A stretch of 64,000 bases of DNA, taken from contig NZ_FQXB01000008.1 of NCBI RefSeq assembly GCF_900129845.1, forward strand, positions 1-64,000, read 5' to 3'. Shown piece after piece: positions 44,024 to 52,299 of this stretch (positions are counted from its first letter, which is position 1; every line of letters begins with the position of its first letter). The notes under the pieces are model-generated. The model was given only the letters and a program-made list of their open reading frames with translations. It made no database searches and had not been told where the DNA came from. A program made the translations under genes and the position numbers. Source of the stretch: Cognatiyoonia sediminum (GTDB taxonomy: Bacteria; Pseudomonadota; Alphaproteobacteria; Rhodobacterales; Rhodobacteraceae).

Positions 44024-45156
44024 GAGTTGTCACCGCGGGCATAGGTTTGCGCGCCGGGCATGTCTTGTCTCTTTTGAAAGAGTCGATGCCAGAGGTGGAG
44101 TTTGTTGGGTATTTCGACCCGCAGCCAACGTTCTTGCATATGATCGGAGAGGATATTCCACGGTTTGATGATGTGGAGACGATGTTGGCGCAGACCAAAC
44201 CTGATCTGTTCTTTGTCGGGTCGCCAAACTCTTTTCATTTGGAACATATCAAGCAGGGTCTTGATGCGGGTGTTCGGATTTTTACCGAGAAACCTGTTGT
44301 CACGACCAAGGAAGACACGATGGAGTTGGCGGCGCTATTGGCGGAGCATGGCACCGACAGCGTGATGGTTGGCCTCGTCCTGCGCTATTCCCAGCACATG
44401 ATCGATTTGCGCGCAAATTTGGATGTGCTCGGGCCGATTGTCTCGCTCGAAGCGAGCGAGCATATCGCCCCGTACCACGGCGCGTTTTTCATGCGCGACT
44501 GGCGGCGGATGATCCGGTGGTCTGGCGGTTTCATGTTGGAAAAATGCTGCCACGATATCGACATTTACAACATGGTGACGAAGTCCCGGCCGAAGAGTGT
44601 GGCGAGCTTCGGTGGCCGAAAATCTTTCGTTCCGCAATTCGCTCCGACATCAAATGTCGAAAATGAGATCATGCACCGCAAGCCAAGCGTTTGGGAGAGC
44701 GTGGATGATCCATTCCATTCCGACGGCGACATTATCGATCATCAGACCGCCATTTTGCAGTATGAGAATGGGGCCTCCTTGGCGTTCCACACCAATTTGA
44801 ATGTACCAGATGAGCACCGTCGCTTTTGCGTCATGGGTGCGCTTGGTATGGCTGAGGGTGATTTTGTCCGCGGCAATTTGCAGGTCACGTTGCGCGATGG
44901 TTCCGTGGTTGCCGATCACGACTATACCCAAATGGATAGCGCCAGGGCGTCGGCCCACTATGGCGCGGATCATATGATGGTTGATGAAATCGTTAGCTTC
45001 CTGAAAGGTGAGGCGGAAACGCTCCCGGTAGGGGTGGTTGATGCACTTGAGGCTGGACTCGCCGCTATGGCGATGGATGAGGCGCGGATCACAGGTCGCG
45101 TGGTCGATCTTACAGAAACTTGGGCCGAGTTTGACGGCTATGCATTGAGACAATGA
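44020..45156 (+). CDS. Gfo/Idh/MocA-family oxidoreductase
   Basis: 378-aa NAD(P)-dependent dehydrogenase or glycosidase-like enzyme. The N-terminal Rossmann segment is MRVVTAGIGLRAGHVLSLL, and the family's EKP lysine motif is in RIFTEKPVVTT. The C-terminal half holds the substrate, with the conserved CCHDIDIYNMV histidine/aspartate. Substrate is unknown; in amino-sugar loci relatives act on modified or oxidised hexoses. Gene overlaps (ATGA) at both ends lock it into the operon. Confidence 0.85.
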   Translation: MRVVTAGIGLRAGHVLSLLKESMPEVEFVGYFDPQPTFLHMIGEDIPRFDDVETMLAQTKPDLFFVGSPNSFHLEHIKQGLDAGVRIFTEKPVVTTKEDTMELAALLAEHGTDSVMVGLVLRYSQHMIDLRANLDVLGPIVSLEASEHIAPYHGAFFMRDWRRMIRWSGGFMLEKCCHDIDIYNMVTKSRPKSVASFGGRKSFVPQFAPTSNVENEIMHRKPSVWESVDDPFHSDGDIIDHQTAILQYENGASLAFHTNLNVPDEHRRFCVMGALGMAEGDFVRGNLQVTLRDGSVVADHDYTQMDSARASAHYGADHMMVDEIVSFLKGEAETLPVGVVDALEAGLAAMAMDEARITGRVVDLTETWAEFDGYALRQ

Positions 45157-46163
45157 GCATGACAAAGAACGAAACAGTGCCCGGCCATTTTATGGCGACC
45201 GAATCCGCGCAGGCGCTAGATGTCTTTGCGACCGCCGTGCGTCAGGATGTTGATGTGGCGGACCTTGCTGGTTCAACAGCCTTTTACACGATTGCCCGTG
45301 GGTCGTCGGACGCAGCGGCCAACATTCTATCCTACGAGTTTATGCGCGAGCTTGGTGTTCCAATGACCTCGCTGCCGCCATCGGTTTTCTCGTTGGGCAA
45401 AGGCGTATCGCTCGCCGGTTCGGCCGCGATTATCGTCAGCCAGTCAGGGGCGAGCGATGATTTGGTGCGATCTGCGGTAGGTGCCAAGGGGGCAGGGGCC
45501 AAAGTTGTTGCTATAACGAACCAACCAGACAGCCCGGTCGAAGCCCAGTCCGATTGCATCGTTCCTATCGGAGCAGGGCCGGAAAAGGCCGTTCCAGCGA
45601 CAAAAACAGTTTGCGGTTCCATTGGCGCGGGGCAAGCGATCTTGTCAGCGATGTCATCTGACTTCCAAAACCGCGCTCACAGGGATGCTAAGAAGTTAGC
45701 GGGTCTTTCGACCCAATTTGAGCAAGCTAACAGACTGCAATCAGCTCTTCTGAGAGCGCGCCATGTTTACGTTATTGGCCGAGACACAGGCTACGGTGCG
45801 GCGATTGAAACAGCGTTAAAGCTGAAAGAATGCGTTGCGATCCACGCGGAAGCTTATTCTGCTTCGGAAGTTCTGCATGGACCTTTGCAGCTCGCCACCA
45901 ATCCGTTGATGGTTCTGATCCTCGATACAGGAACAGCTGAAACCCAAGACAGTTTGGACCAAGCGGAAGCGCGGTTTGAAAAAGAAGATTGCGACGTCGT
46001 TCGCATTCGCGTTTCCGACTTTGGCATAGATTTAGAAACTCCTGCGGCATCAGCTGCTCTTTTGCTCGCTGCGGTTTATCCGATCATCCTCAATACAGCT
46101 TTGGCGCTTGGGTACGACCCAGACACGCCTGCAACACTATCGAAAGTTACGCAAACTACATGA
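45153..46163 (+). CDS. SIS-domain amino-sugar phosphate deaminase/isomerase (NagB-II-like)
   Basis: 336-aa protein with two SIS domains, like the isomerase half of GlmS without the glutaminase half. Phosphosugar-binding signatures are ARGSSDAAANIL and VSQSGASDDLVRSA in the first domain, and IGRDTGYGAAIETALKLKE in the second. Length and form match NagB-II glucosamine-6-phosphate deaminases. It probably converts GlcN-6-P to fructose-6-P plus ammonia. It overlaps the genes on both sides by four bases (ATGA). The next gene encodes a second SIS protein. Confidence 0.82.
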   Translation: MSMTKNETVPGHFMATESAQALDVFATAVRQDVDVADLAGSTAFYTIARGSSDAAANILSYEFMRELGVPMTSLPPSVFSLGKGVSLAGSAAIIVSQSGASDDLVRSAVGAKGAGAKVVAITNQPDSPVEAQSDCIVPIGAGPEKAVPATKTVCGSIGAGQAILSAMSSDFQNRAHRDAKKLAGLSTQFEQANRLQSALLRARHVYVIGRDTGYGAAIETALKLKECVAIHAEAYSASEVLHGPLQLATNPLMVLILDTGTAETQDSLDQAEARFEKEDCDVVRIRVSDFGIDLETPAASAALLLAAVYPIILNTALALGYDPDTPATLSKVTQTT

Positions 46164-47212
46164 CCCAAGACCTGTCAAATATCGCGACGTGGAAAGAGCT
46201 TCACCGACAACCCCAGATTTGGCGGTCATGGGGCAATCAACTGGATGTCGAAGGCATTCGAGCTTGGATTGCTGATCAGAGCTTTGATGAGGTATGGTTC
46301 TGTGGTGCTGGAACGAGCGCTTACATCGGTGACATCATCGCAGCCGAATTGAAGGGAACGCGATCTGTCCCGAGCACGGATTTGGTGCAAAGACCTGCGC
46401 ATTACTTGAGTGGTGCGCGTCCGTTGGTCGTGAATTTTGGTCGCTCTGGAAACAGCAGCGAAAGCGTTGGAACGCTGGAGGCTTTGGCAGCTTTGACGCC
46501 AGAGGCCCCTCAGTTAAACATCACCTGTAACGCCGAAAGCGCCCTTGCCACGGCTCAGACGACAGGCCCTCGAAAGACTATCATCTTGCCGGAGGAGACG
46601 CACGACACCGGTTTTGCGATGACATCGAGCTTTTCGACAATGTTGCTGACCGCGCTCGCCTTGTTTGATGCGCCTTGCGATGTGGCGGATCGACTAGCGC
46701 GGCTTGCGGATCAATTGGACGATCTGTTGCCACGGTTTGGCGGTACAAAGATGCCCGGCCGCGTTGTTTATGTCGGTGCCGGTCCTTTGACTTTCGCTGC
46801 GCGAGAAGCCGCGTTGAAGGTAACTGAGCTTTCTGCGGGCAAAATACCGGCGATTTGGGACAGCACATTGGGGTTCCGTCATGGGCCAAAGTCGTTCGTT
46901 GATGGCGAAACGGCTATTACTATTTTCACCAGCCCCGATACGCCCGCAAATGATTACGATGCGGACCTTGCGAGCGAGCTTCGACAGCAATTTCCGAACG
47001 CGCAAGTTGAGACGATCGGACCCGGCGGAGACATTGATGTGCCCATGCCCTTTGGCATGCATTGGGCTGCTGCGATTTGTGTCGCAGCTGCACAAGTGCG
47101 TAGCGTGGAATGGTCAGCGCAGCTTGGGATGAATGTGGACGATCCATTCGCTGGTCAAAACACGCTCAGCCGTGTGGTCAGCGGCGTCAAACTCTATGCG
47201 GTGGCGTCATGA
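46160..47212 (+). CDS. SIS-domain ketose/aldose isomerase (AgaS-like)
   Basis: 350-aa double-SIS protein resembling AgaS: FCGAGTSAYIGDIIAAEL, VVNFGRSGNSSESVGTLEAL and HDTGFAMTSSFSTMLLTALALFD. AgaS proteins deaminate and isomerise galactosamine-6-phosphate. ATG 46160 sits on the preceding stop (ATGA). Having both a NagB-II-like and an AgaS-like enzyme suggests that the locus handles GlcNAc and GalNAc, or that one has diverged to another substrate. Confidence 0.82.
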   Translation: MTQDLSNIATWKELHRQPQIWRSWGNQLDVEGIRAWIADQSFDEVWFCGAGTSAYIGDIIAAELKGTRSVPSTDLVQRPAHYLSGARPLVVNFGRSGNSSESVGTLEALAALTPEAPQLNITCNAESALATAQTTGPRKTIILPEETHDTGFAMTSSFSTMLLTALALFDAPCDVADRLARLADQLDDLLPRFGGTKMPGRVVYVGAGPLTFAAREAALKVTELSAGKIPAIWDSTLGFRHGPKSFVDGETAITIFTSPDTPANDYDADLASELRQQFPNAQVETIGPGGDIDVPMPFGMHWAAAICVAAAQVRSVEWSAQLGMNVDDPFAGQNTLSRVVSGVKLYAVAS

Positions 47213-48114
47213 CGGTTGCTGGTCTCGATATTGGTGGCACCAAGATCGAGGTGCAGATCTTTGATGAGGATTGGAATGAAGTCGCGCGCAACCGATGTGC
47301 GACACCCGAGGGCTATGAGGACCTAGTTGGCGATATTGCGTCACAGATCCGCTGGGCGACAGAGGAAGCTGGCGGCCTCGACGCAATCGGTGTAGGAACC
47401 GCAGGTTTGGTGAACCCACGCACAGGTCTCGCTTTGACGGCAAACTTACCTGCAACGGATCATCCCCTGCCAGCAGACATTGAAAAGGCCATTGGACGAC
47501 CGATCACTTTCGTAAATGATTGTCGTGCTTTGGCACTTTCTGAGGCCGTGTTCGGAGCGGGACGCGGCCGTCGTACGGTTATGGGGCTGATTATTGGGAC
47601 AGGCATCGGTGGCGGTATCGCGATTGATGGCGCTCTGATACCGGGGCCAACCGCGACGGGCGGGGAGTTTGGGCATTTTGCAGCACCTGCGCAACTTGTC
47701 GCAAAACATAGCCTCCCCGTTGTCCAGTGTGGCTGCGGGCGCATGGGGTGCATCGAAACCTATGTTGCTGGTCCGGGGCTCGAACGGCTTGCGAAACACC
47801 TGACAGGACAATCGCTAACGGCGCCAGAAATCGCGGACCGGCGCCATGTCGTCATGGCAGAAGTCTGGTCGCTATGGTGTGAATTGGCAGCAGAGATGCT
47901 TCACACTCTGACGTTGACGGTTGATCCAGATGTCATCGTTTTCGGCGGTGGCCTTAGCAAAGTTCCTGGCGTCATCGATGATCTGACTGCGGCGGCGGCG
48001 TCTAGCCAAATTCCCGGTTTCGCGCCCGCCCAACTAGTCTTGGCACAAGGCGGGGATTCAAGTGGTGCGAGAGGTGCGGCTTACGCTGCATGGACGGAGC
48101 AGCAAGATGGTTGA
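47209..48114 (+). CDS. ROK-family sugar kinase (N-acetylglucosamine kinase candidate)
   Basis: 301-aa ROK kinase. The phosphate-binding motif is GLDIGGTKIEVQIF, followed by VGTAGLVNP and IGTGIGGGIAIDG, and the zinc motif CGCGRMGCIE. Catalytic aspartate is in FVNDCRALALSEA. ATG 47209 overlaps the AgaS-like stop by four bases. It probably phosphorylates imported GlcNAc (or GalNAc) to the 6-phosphate that NagA then deacetylates. It has no DNA-binding N-terminus, so it is an enzyme and not a ROK repressor. Confidence 0.88.
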   Translation: MTVAGLDIGGTKIEVQIFDEDWNEVARNRCATPEGYEDLVGDIASQIRWATEEAGGLDAIGVGTAGLVNPRTGLALTANLPATDHPLPADIEKAIGRPITFVNDCRALALSEAVFGAGRGRRTVMGLIIGTGIGGGIAIDGALIPGPTATGGEFGHFAAPAQLVAKHSLPVVQCGCGRMGCIETYVAGPGLERLAKHLTGQSLTAPEIADRRHVVMAEVWSLWCELAAEMLHTLTLTVDPDVIVFGGGLSKVPGVIDDLTAAAASSQIPGFAPAQLVLAQGGDSSGARGAAYAAWTEQQDG

Positions 48115-49336
48115 AGTGCTTCGAGACATCATTGCCCGTAATCGGGCAGGGGAGGTGATTGCCGTCCCGTCAGTTTGTTCTGCGCATCCAGATGTCTTGC
48201 GGGCGTCGTTGGGCTTGGCGAAACGTTTGGGGCAACCCGTCGTGATCGAAGCAACGTCCAATCAGGTCAATCAGGACGGTGGCTACATGGGGATGACGCC
48301 GGCTGATTTTGTCGCATATGTCCATGGATTTGCGGATGAGGTCGGTACGGACCGGCACGCGATCATCTTTGGCGGCGATCACTTGGGCACGCAGGCGTGG
48401 CGCGACCAGGCCGCAGAGGCTGCAATGGAAAAAGCGAAGGTTCTTGTCGCGGACTACGTTGCAGCGGGCTTTGAGAAAATCCACCTTGATTGCTCAGAAG
48501 GGTGCGCTGGCGAAGCCGCTCAATTGACGGATGAGATCACGGCTGATCGGTCCGCAGTTTTGGCCAAAATCTCTGCAAAGCAAGCCGATGATCTCTTGTT
48601 TGTGGTGGGCACTGAAGTCCCGCCGCCGGGCGGGGCGAGGCTGGACGAAGACGGAGTTTTTCCTCCAACCGACCCAAATGCTGCACGGGATACGCTTGCG
48701 GCGCATGAGGCAACCTTTGGATCGTTGGCAAGCAATATAGGTGGTTTGGTGGTCCAGCCCGGTGTCGAATTTAGCCCGACGGCGGTTCATCACATGCCCG
48801 TAGACAGAGATCCGCACATATTGGCAGCACTGTCCGATCGTCCCACTATCTGTTTGGAAGCGCATTCGACCGACTATCAAGTTGATGCGGTCTATCCGCG
48901 ATTGGCAGAGCTTGGGTTTGCATTCCAAAAGGTTGGACCGGCGCTGACATTCTCCTATCGCGAAGCGCTGTATGCCTTGGATCAAATTCGATCCGATGCA
49001 GGACAGCTGGAAGCGGCAATGGAACAGGAAATGCTGCGGCAACCTAAATATTGGCAGGGGCATTACAGCGGCTCGCCCGAAGAACTTCGCGAGCAGCGGC
49101 ATTCCGGTTTGGCTGATCGTATTCGCTACTATTGGCCGACCCAAGGAGCCCAAGACGCCGTTGCGGCTTTGTTGGAAGATTGCGGCAACGGGCTTTCGGA
49201 TGCGCAGCTGAGCAACGTTTTCGACGACAAAACGTTGGAGCGGGCGGAAAACCTTTGTGGTGCGCAAGCACGGCGTCTAATTGACGCGCACATTGAACTG
49301 GCCCTCGAGCCCTATTTCTTTCTGGAAACGCCATGA
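48107..49336 (+). CDS. tagatose-bisphosphate aldolase non-catalytic subunit-like (GatZ/KbaZ family)
   Basis: 409-aa protein of the GatZ/KbaZ/AgaZ family: AVPSVCSAHPDVLRASLGLAKRLGQPVVIEATSNQVNQDGGYMGMTP, IIFGGDHLGTQAWRDQ and VGTEVPPPGGARLDED. Family members support the class II aldolase GatY/KbaY or have been proposed as sugar-phosphate enzymes in their own right. No KbaY-type partner is in the window. It overlaps the ROK gene by eight bases and NagA by four, so it clearly belongs to the pathway. Confidence 0.85.
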   Translation: MVEVLRDIIARNRAGEVIAVPSVCSAHPDVLRASLGLAKRLGQPVVIEATSNQVNQDGGYMGMTPADFVAYVHGFADEVGTDRHAIIFGGDHLGTQAWRDQAAEAAMEKAKVLVADYVAAGFEKIHLDCSEGCAGEAAQLTDEITADRSAVLAKISAKQADDLLFVVGTEVPPPGGARLDEDGVFPPTDPNAARDTLAAHEATFGSLASNIGGLVVQPGVEFSPTAVHHMPVDRDPHILAALSDRPTICLEAHSTDYQVDAVYPRLAELGFAFQKVGPALTFSYREALYALDQIRSDAGQLEAAMEQEMLRQPKYWQGHYSGSPEELREQRHSGLADRIRYYWPTQGAQDAVAALLEDCGNGLSDAQLSNVFDDKTLERAENLCGAQARRLIDAHIELALEPYFFLETP

Positions 49337-50460
49337 ATACGCGGTGGATCACATTTCAGCATGTCTTTGACGGTGAACGGGTTCACGATAGCGCATCGGT
49401 GCGGATTGAAGATGGGCACATCGCGGAGTTGGATTTTGGCGTAAGAACCGACCTAAGCCATTCTGGCTACCTTGTTCCGGGCTACCTTGACCTACAAGTC
49501 AACGGTGGCGGAGGCGTTCAATTGAATGCGACGCCTACGGTTGATGCCATGGCGCAGATCGCAGAGGCTCATCGCTGCTTTGGAACCGTTGGGATTCTTC
49601 CGACCGTTATCACTGATGCACCGGAAGTGCTTGAGAAGGCGGCGACTGCGGCGCTGTCGGCCAAAGGTCGGACCGGGATTTTGGGGATTCATATTGAAGG
49701 TCCACACTTGTCGAGGAATCGTCGCGGCACACACAAGAGCGACTTTATTCGCCGTTTTGCCCCCCGCACACTGGAGATCGTTGAAAATCTGCGCGCCGCA
49801 GGCGTGACGGTGATGATCACTGTCGCTCCAGAAGAAATGGATTTTGCTGACATTGCCAAGTTATCGGCGATGGGCGCTATTGTGTCCGTGGGCCATACCG
49901 ATGCGAGCGCTGATCAGATTGAAACCGCGGTCGCTGCTGGGGCGTGTTGCGCGACCCATTTGTTCAACGCCATGTCACCAATGACCAGTCGCGAGCCAGG
50001 AGCGGTTGGCGCTGTTCTGCATAGCGGCATTCACTTTGGGATCATTTGCGATGGATTCCATGTGGACGATCGCATGATCTCGCTCGCGCTACGTGCAGGA
50101 TCCAATCCAGATGCAGCCTTCCTGGTCTCTGACTCAATGGCAACTGTTGGGGGCCCCGATTGCTTTGAACTCTATGGTCAGGTGGTACGATTGGAAAACG
50201 GTCGCTTGATCAACGGTGAAGGCAATTTGGCTGGGGCACATATCACCCAAGCTCAAGGGGTCAAACGGCTCGTGCAAGAGATCGGTGTTCCGCATGAGCG
50301 GGCCTTCAAGATGGCGACAACGGTTCCTGCAACGGTAATTGGACGGCCAGACCTCGCGACATTGGTGGGTCGCTCGATTTGCGACGTTTTGGTTTTGAAC
50401 GAAACTCTGGACGTCACAGACAACGCCGTTCTTGCGCCGCAATTTGATGCCGCGGAATAA
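49333..50460 (+). CDS. nagA: N-acetylglucosamine-6-phosphate deacetylase
   Basis: 375-aa amidohydrolase that removes acetate from GlcNAc-6-P. Motifs: PGYLDLQVNGGGGVQLNA near residue 50, ILGIHIEGPHLSRNRRGTH with the metal glutamate, VSVGHTDASADQ, CCATHLFNAMSPM and the catalytic aspartate in FLVSDSMATVGG. The family's usual HGxNG at the N-terminus reads QVNGGGG here. The start overlaps the KbaZ-like stop by four bases. Its product feeds the SIS-domain deaminase encoded upstream. Confidence 0.93.
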   Translation: MNTRWITFQHVFDGERVHDSASVRIEDGHIAELDFGVRTDLSHSGYLVPGYLDLQVNGGGGVQLNATPTVDAMAQIAEAHRCFGTVGILPTVITDAPEVLEKAATAALSAKGRTGILGIHIEGPHLSRNRRGTHKSDFIRRFAPRTLEIVENLRAAGVTVMITVAPEEMDFADIAKLSAMGAIVSVGHTDASADQIETAVAAGACCATHLFNAMSPMTSREPGAVGAVLHSGIHFGIICDGFHVDDRMISLALRAGSNPDAAFLVSDSMATVGGPDCFELYGQVVRLENGRLINGEGNLAGAHITQAQGVKRLVQEIGVPHERAFKMATTVPATVIGRPDLATLVGRSICDVLVLNETLDVTDNAVLAPQFDAAE

Positions 50461-51178
50461 AATCCCGAACTTTGAAGTCTGCGTTGACTCAGCTCAAGGC
50501 ATAGAAGCATGTGTCGGCTTAGTCGATCGGATAGAGCTGTGTTCCGCGCTCGACATCGGGGGGCTGACCCCAAGTGCCGGTTTGATGGAATGTGCGAAGG
50601 CAAGTGGGTTAGAAACCCATGTCCTTATCCGTCCCGCGGGCGGTGATTTCTTTATGACGAGATCGGACCTCGATGTTGCGTTGGCTGACATTGAGCAGGT
50701 GAAGAAAATTGGTTTGGACGGTGTTGTTATTGGTGCGGCAATAGATGGGCACTTAGACACGGAAGTGCTTCGGGAAATGGCAGCGGCCTCAGCGGGCCTT
50801 AAATTGACACTGCACCGTGCGTTTGACGTTGTCGAGAACCAAGCGAAGGCGCTTGAAGATGCCATAACTCATGGTTTTCAAAGGGTTCTGACCTCAGGCG
50901 GGGCCAGTAGCGCACCGCTCGCCTTGAAAAGGTTGGCTGAACTCGTCGAGCAATCGAACGCGCGGATCGAAATTATGGCAGGTGGCGGCATAACGCTTGA
51001 GAACGTCGACGAACTCCTTTCCCAAACGGGTGTCCATGCGATTCATTCATCCTGTTCCAGTGAAAGAACGTTGGCAGACCCCTTGGCTCAAAAGGGATTT
51101 GGAGAGGTTGCTCGCTTAACTGACATTGAGAAAGTGCGAGAAATGCGCGACCGGATCTTGAGTATGTTCCCGAGCTAA
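50447..51178 (+). CDS. cutC: CutC-family protein
   Basis: 243-aa TIM-barrel protein of the CutC family: FEVCVDSAQGIEACVGLVDRIELCSALDIGGLTPS at the N-terminus, VLIRPAGGDFF, TLHRAFDVV and RVLTSGGASSAP. CutC was named for copper tolerance, but its role is poorly supported, and it often sits in sugar loci. ATG 50447 overlaps nagA by 14 bases, so it is the last gene of the operon. A role in amino-sugar metabolism is more likely here than copper handling. Confidence 0.85.
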   Translation: MPRNKIPNFEVCVDSAQGIEACVGLVDRIELCSALDIGGLTPSAGLMECAKASGLETHVLIRPAGGDFFMTRSDLDVALADIEQVKKIGLDGVVIGAAIDGHLDTEVLREMAAASAGLKLTLHRAFDVVENQAKALEDAITHGFQRVLTSGGASSAPLALKRLAELVEQSNARIEIMAGGGITLENVDELLSQTGVHAIHSSCSSERTLADPLAQKGFGEVARLTDIEKVREMRDRILSMFPS

Positions 51179-51486
51179 TTTTGCACCCTTCAATAGGGCC
51201 TCCCGATCGCACAATCTATTGCTCTATAGCTGTCGCAACAGGATCCTTAGAGTAGCAGGCAATCCTCTCGGAGAGAATTCCTGATGCGTCGAAATTCGTA
51301 AGGACGCATTGTTTCGATTCCAAAGTTTTTTGACCGGACGGCTCATAGAAAGGGCTCAGCCGTTCCTGAATCACGAATCCCCTTTGCCGGATTTGACAGT
51401 TTTAGTTGTTTTAAGGGGCACGCATTGAGATAGACGCGATGCGGACAGCTCGATAAGGTTCATCCAAGAGAAGCTTCGGAGGCAAT
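51179..51486. other. intergenic region after the amino-sugar operon
   Basis: About 310 bases without a gene. ATGCGTC (51284-51290) and GACGCAT (51303-51309) form a seven-bp hairpin with a 12-base loop, and a TTGACA lies at 51393-51398 without a convincing -10 at the right distance. It probably carries the promoter of the XRE-cupin gene, which has a good ribosome binding site (GGAGG) just before its GTG start. Confidence 0.45.
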
Positions 51487-52113
51487 GTGGTCCAAAAACT
51501 CAACCAAGATCCGCATGCAACCCAACAAGCCCGTGAAAAGGTTCTTGAAGTTGCAATCGGGCGCGCTGTGCGCGGCCACCGCAAACAGCAAAACATGACT
51601 GTCTCCAACCTGTCTGATCTGACCGGTCTATCGATTGGAATGTTGTCCAAAATCGAAAATGGAAACACTTCGCCATCCTTGTCTACAATGCAATCTCTCG
51701 CGAATGCACTTTCTGTCCCGTTAACGTCGTTTTTTCGTCAGTATGAGGAGCGGCGCGAAGCGGTTCATACAAAGGCTGGAGATGGTGTTGAAACCGAACG
51801 GGAGGGCACTCGAGCTGGTCATCAATACAAGCTGTTGGGGCATATCGGCAGCAACTCTAGCGGTGTCATCGTCGAACCGTATCTGATCGAATTGACGGCT
51901 GAGAGCGATACATTTGAAACGTTTCAACACGACGGCATAGAAACGATCTATATGCTGGAAGGGGCGGTTGATTACAGACATGGCCCGAACATTTTTGAGC
52001 TTCGCCCCGGCGACACACTCTTTTTCGACGCGGATTCACCCCATGGGCCGGAACGTTTGGTAAAACTGCCCGCCAAATATCTTGCTGTCATTAGCTATCC
52101 ACAGAACCAGTGA
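51487..52113 (+). CDS. XRE-family regulator with C-terminal cupin
   Basis: 208-aa regulator. The helix-turn-helix is at residues 25-80 (IGRAVRGHRKQQNMTVSNLSDLTGLSIGMLSKIENGNTSPSLSTMQSLANAL), and the cupin sensor at 115-205 (FQHDGIETIYMLEGAVDYRHG … FELRPGDTLFFDADSPHGPERL). The form is that of PuuR and related amine or amino-acid catabolism regulators. GTG 51487 follows GGAGG. It sits between the amino-sugar operon and the giant RTX gene, with no obvious target except itself; control of catabolic genes elsewhere is possible. Confidence 0.88.
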   Translation: MVQKLNQDPHATQQAREKVLEVAIGRAVRGHRKQQNMTVSNLSDLTGLSIGMLSKIENGNTSPSLSTMQSLANALSVPLTSFFRQYEERREAVHTKAGDGVETEREGTRAGHQYKLLGHIGSNSSGVIVEPYLIELTAESDTFETFQHDGIETIYMLEGAVDYRHGPNIFELRPGDTLFFDADSPHGPERLVKLPAKYLAVISYPQNQ

Positions 52114-52299
52114 CAGATCTCCCAAATTCCTCGATCGCTTAACAACCTGAACTCTGAGCCAACAACGACGTTCAAAACAAATATTCCGCGTAATCAATCT
52201 TATGTTAAATCGCGGCCAAGGCGGGCAATTTTGCTAAATTAACTTGCTTCACAATGCCATACATCGCAGGGTTGTCATGCAATTTTAGGTTTACTTGCT

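Noticed and set aside
47209-48114. ROK-type transcriptional repressor
   Set aside because: The protein begins directly with the kinase phosphate-binding motif and lacks the N-terminal helix-turn-helix.
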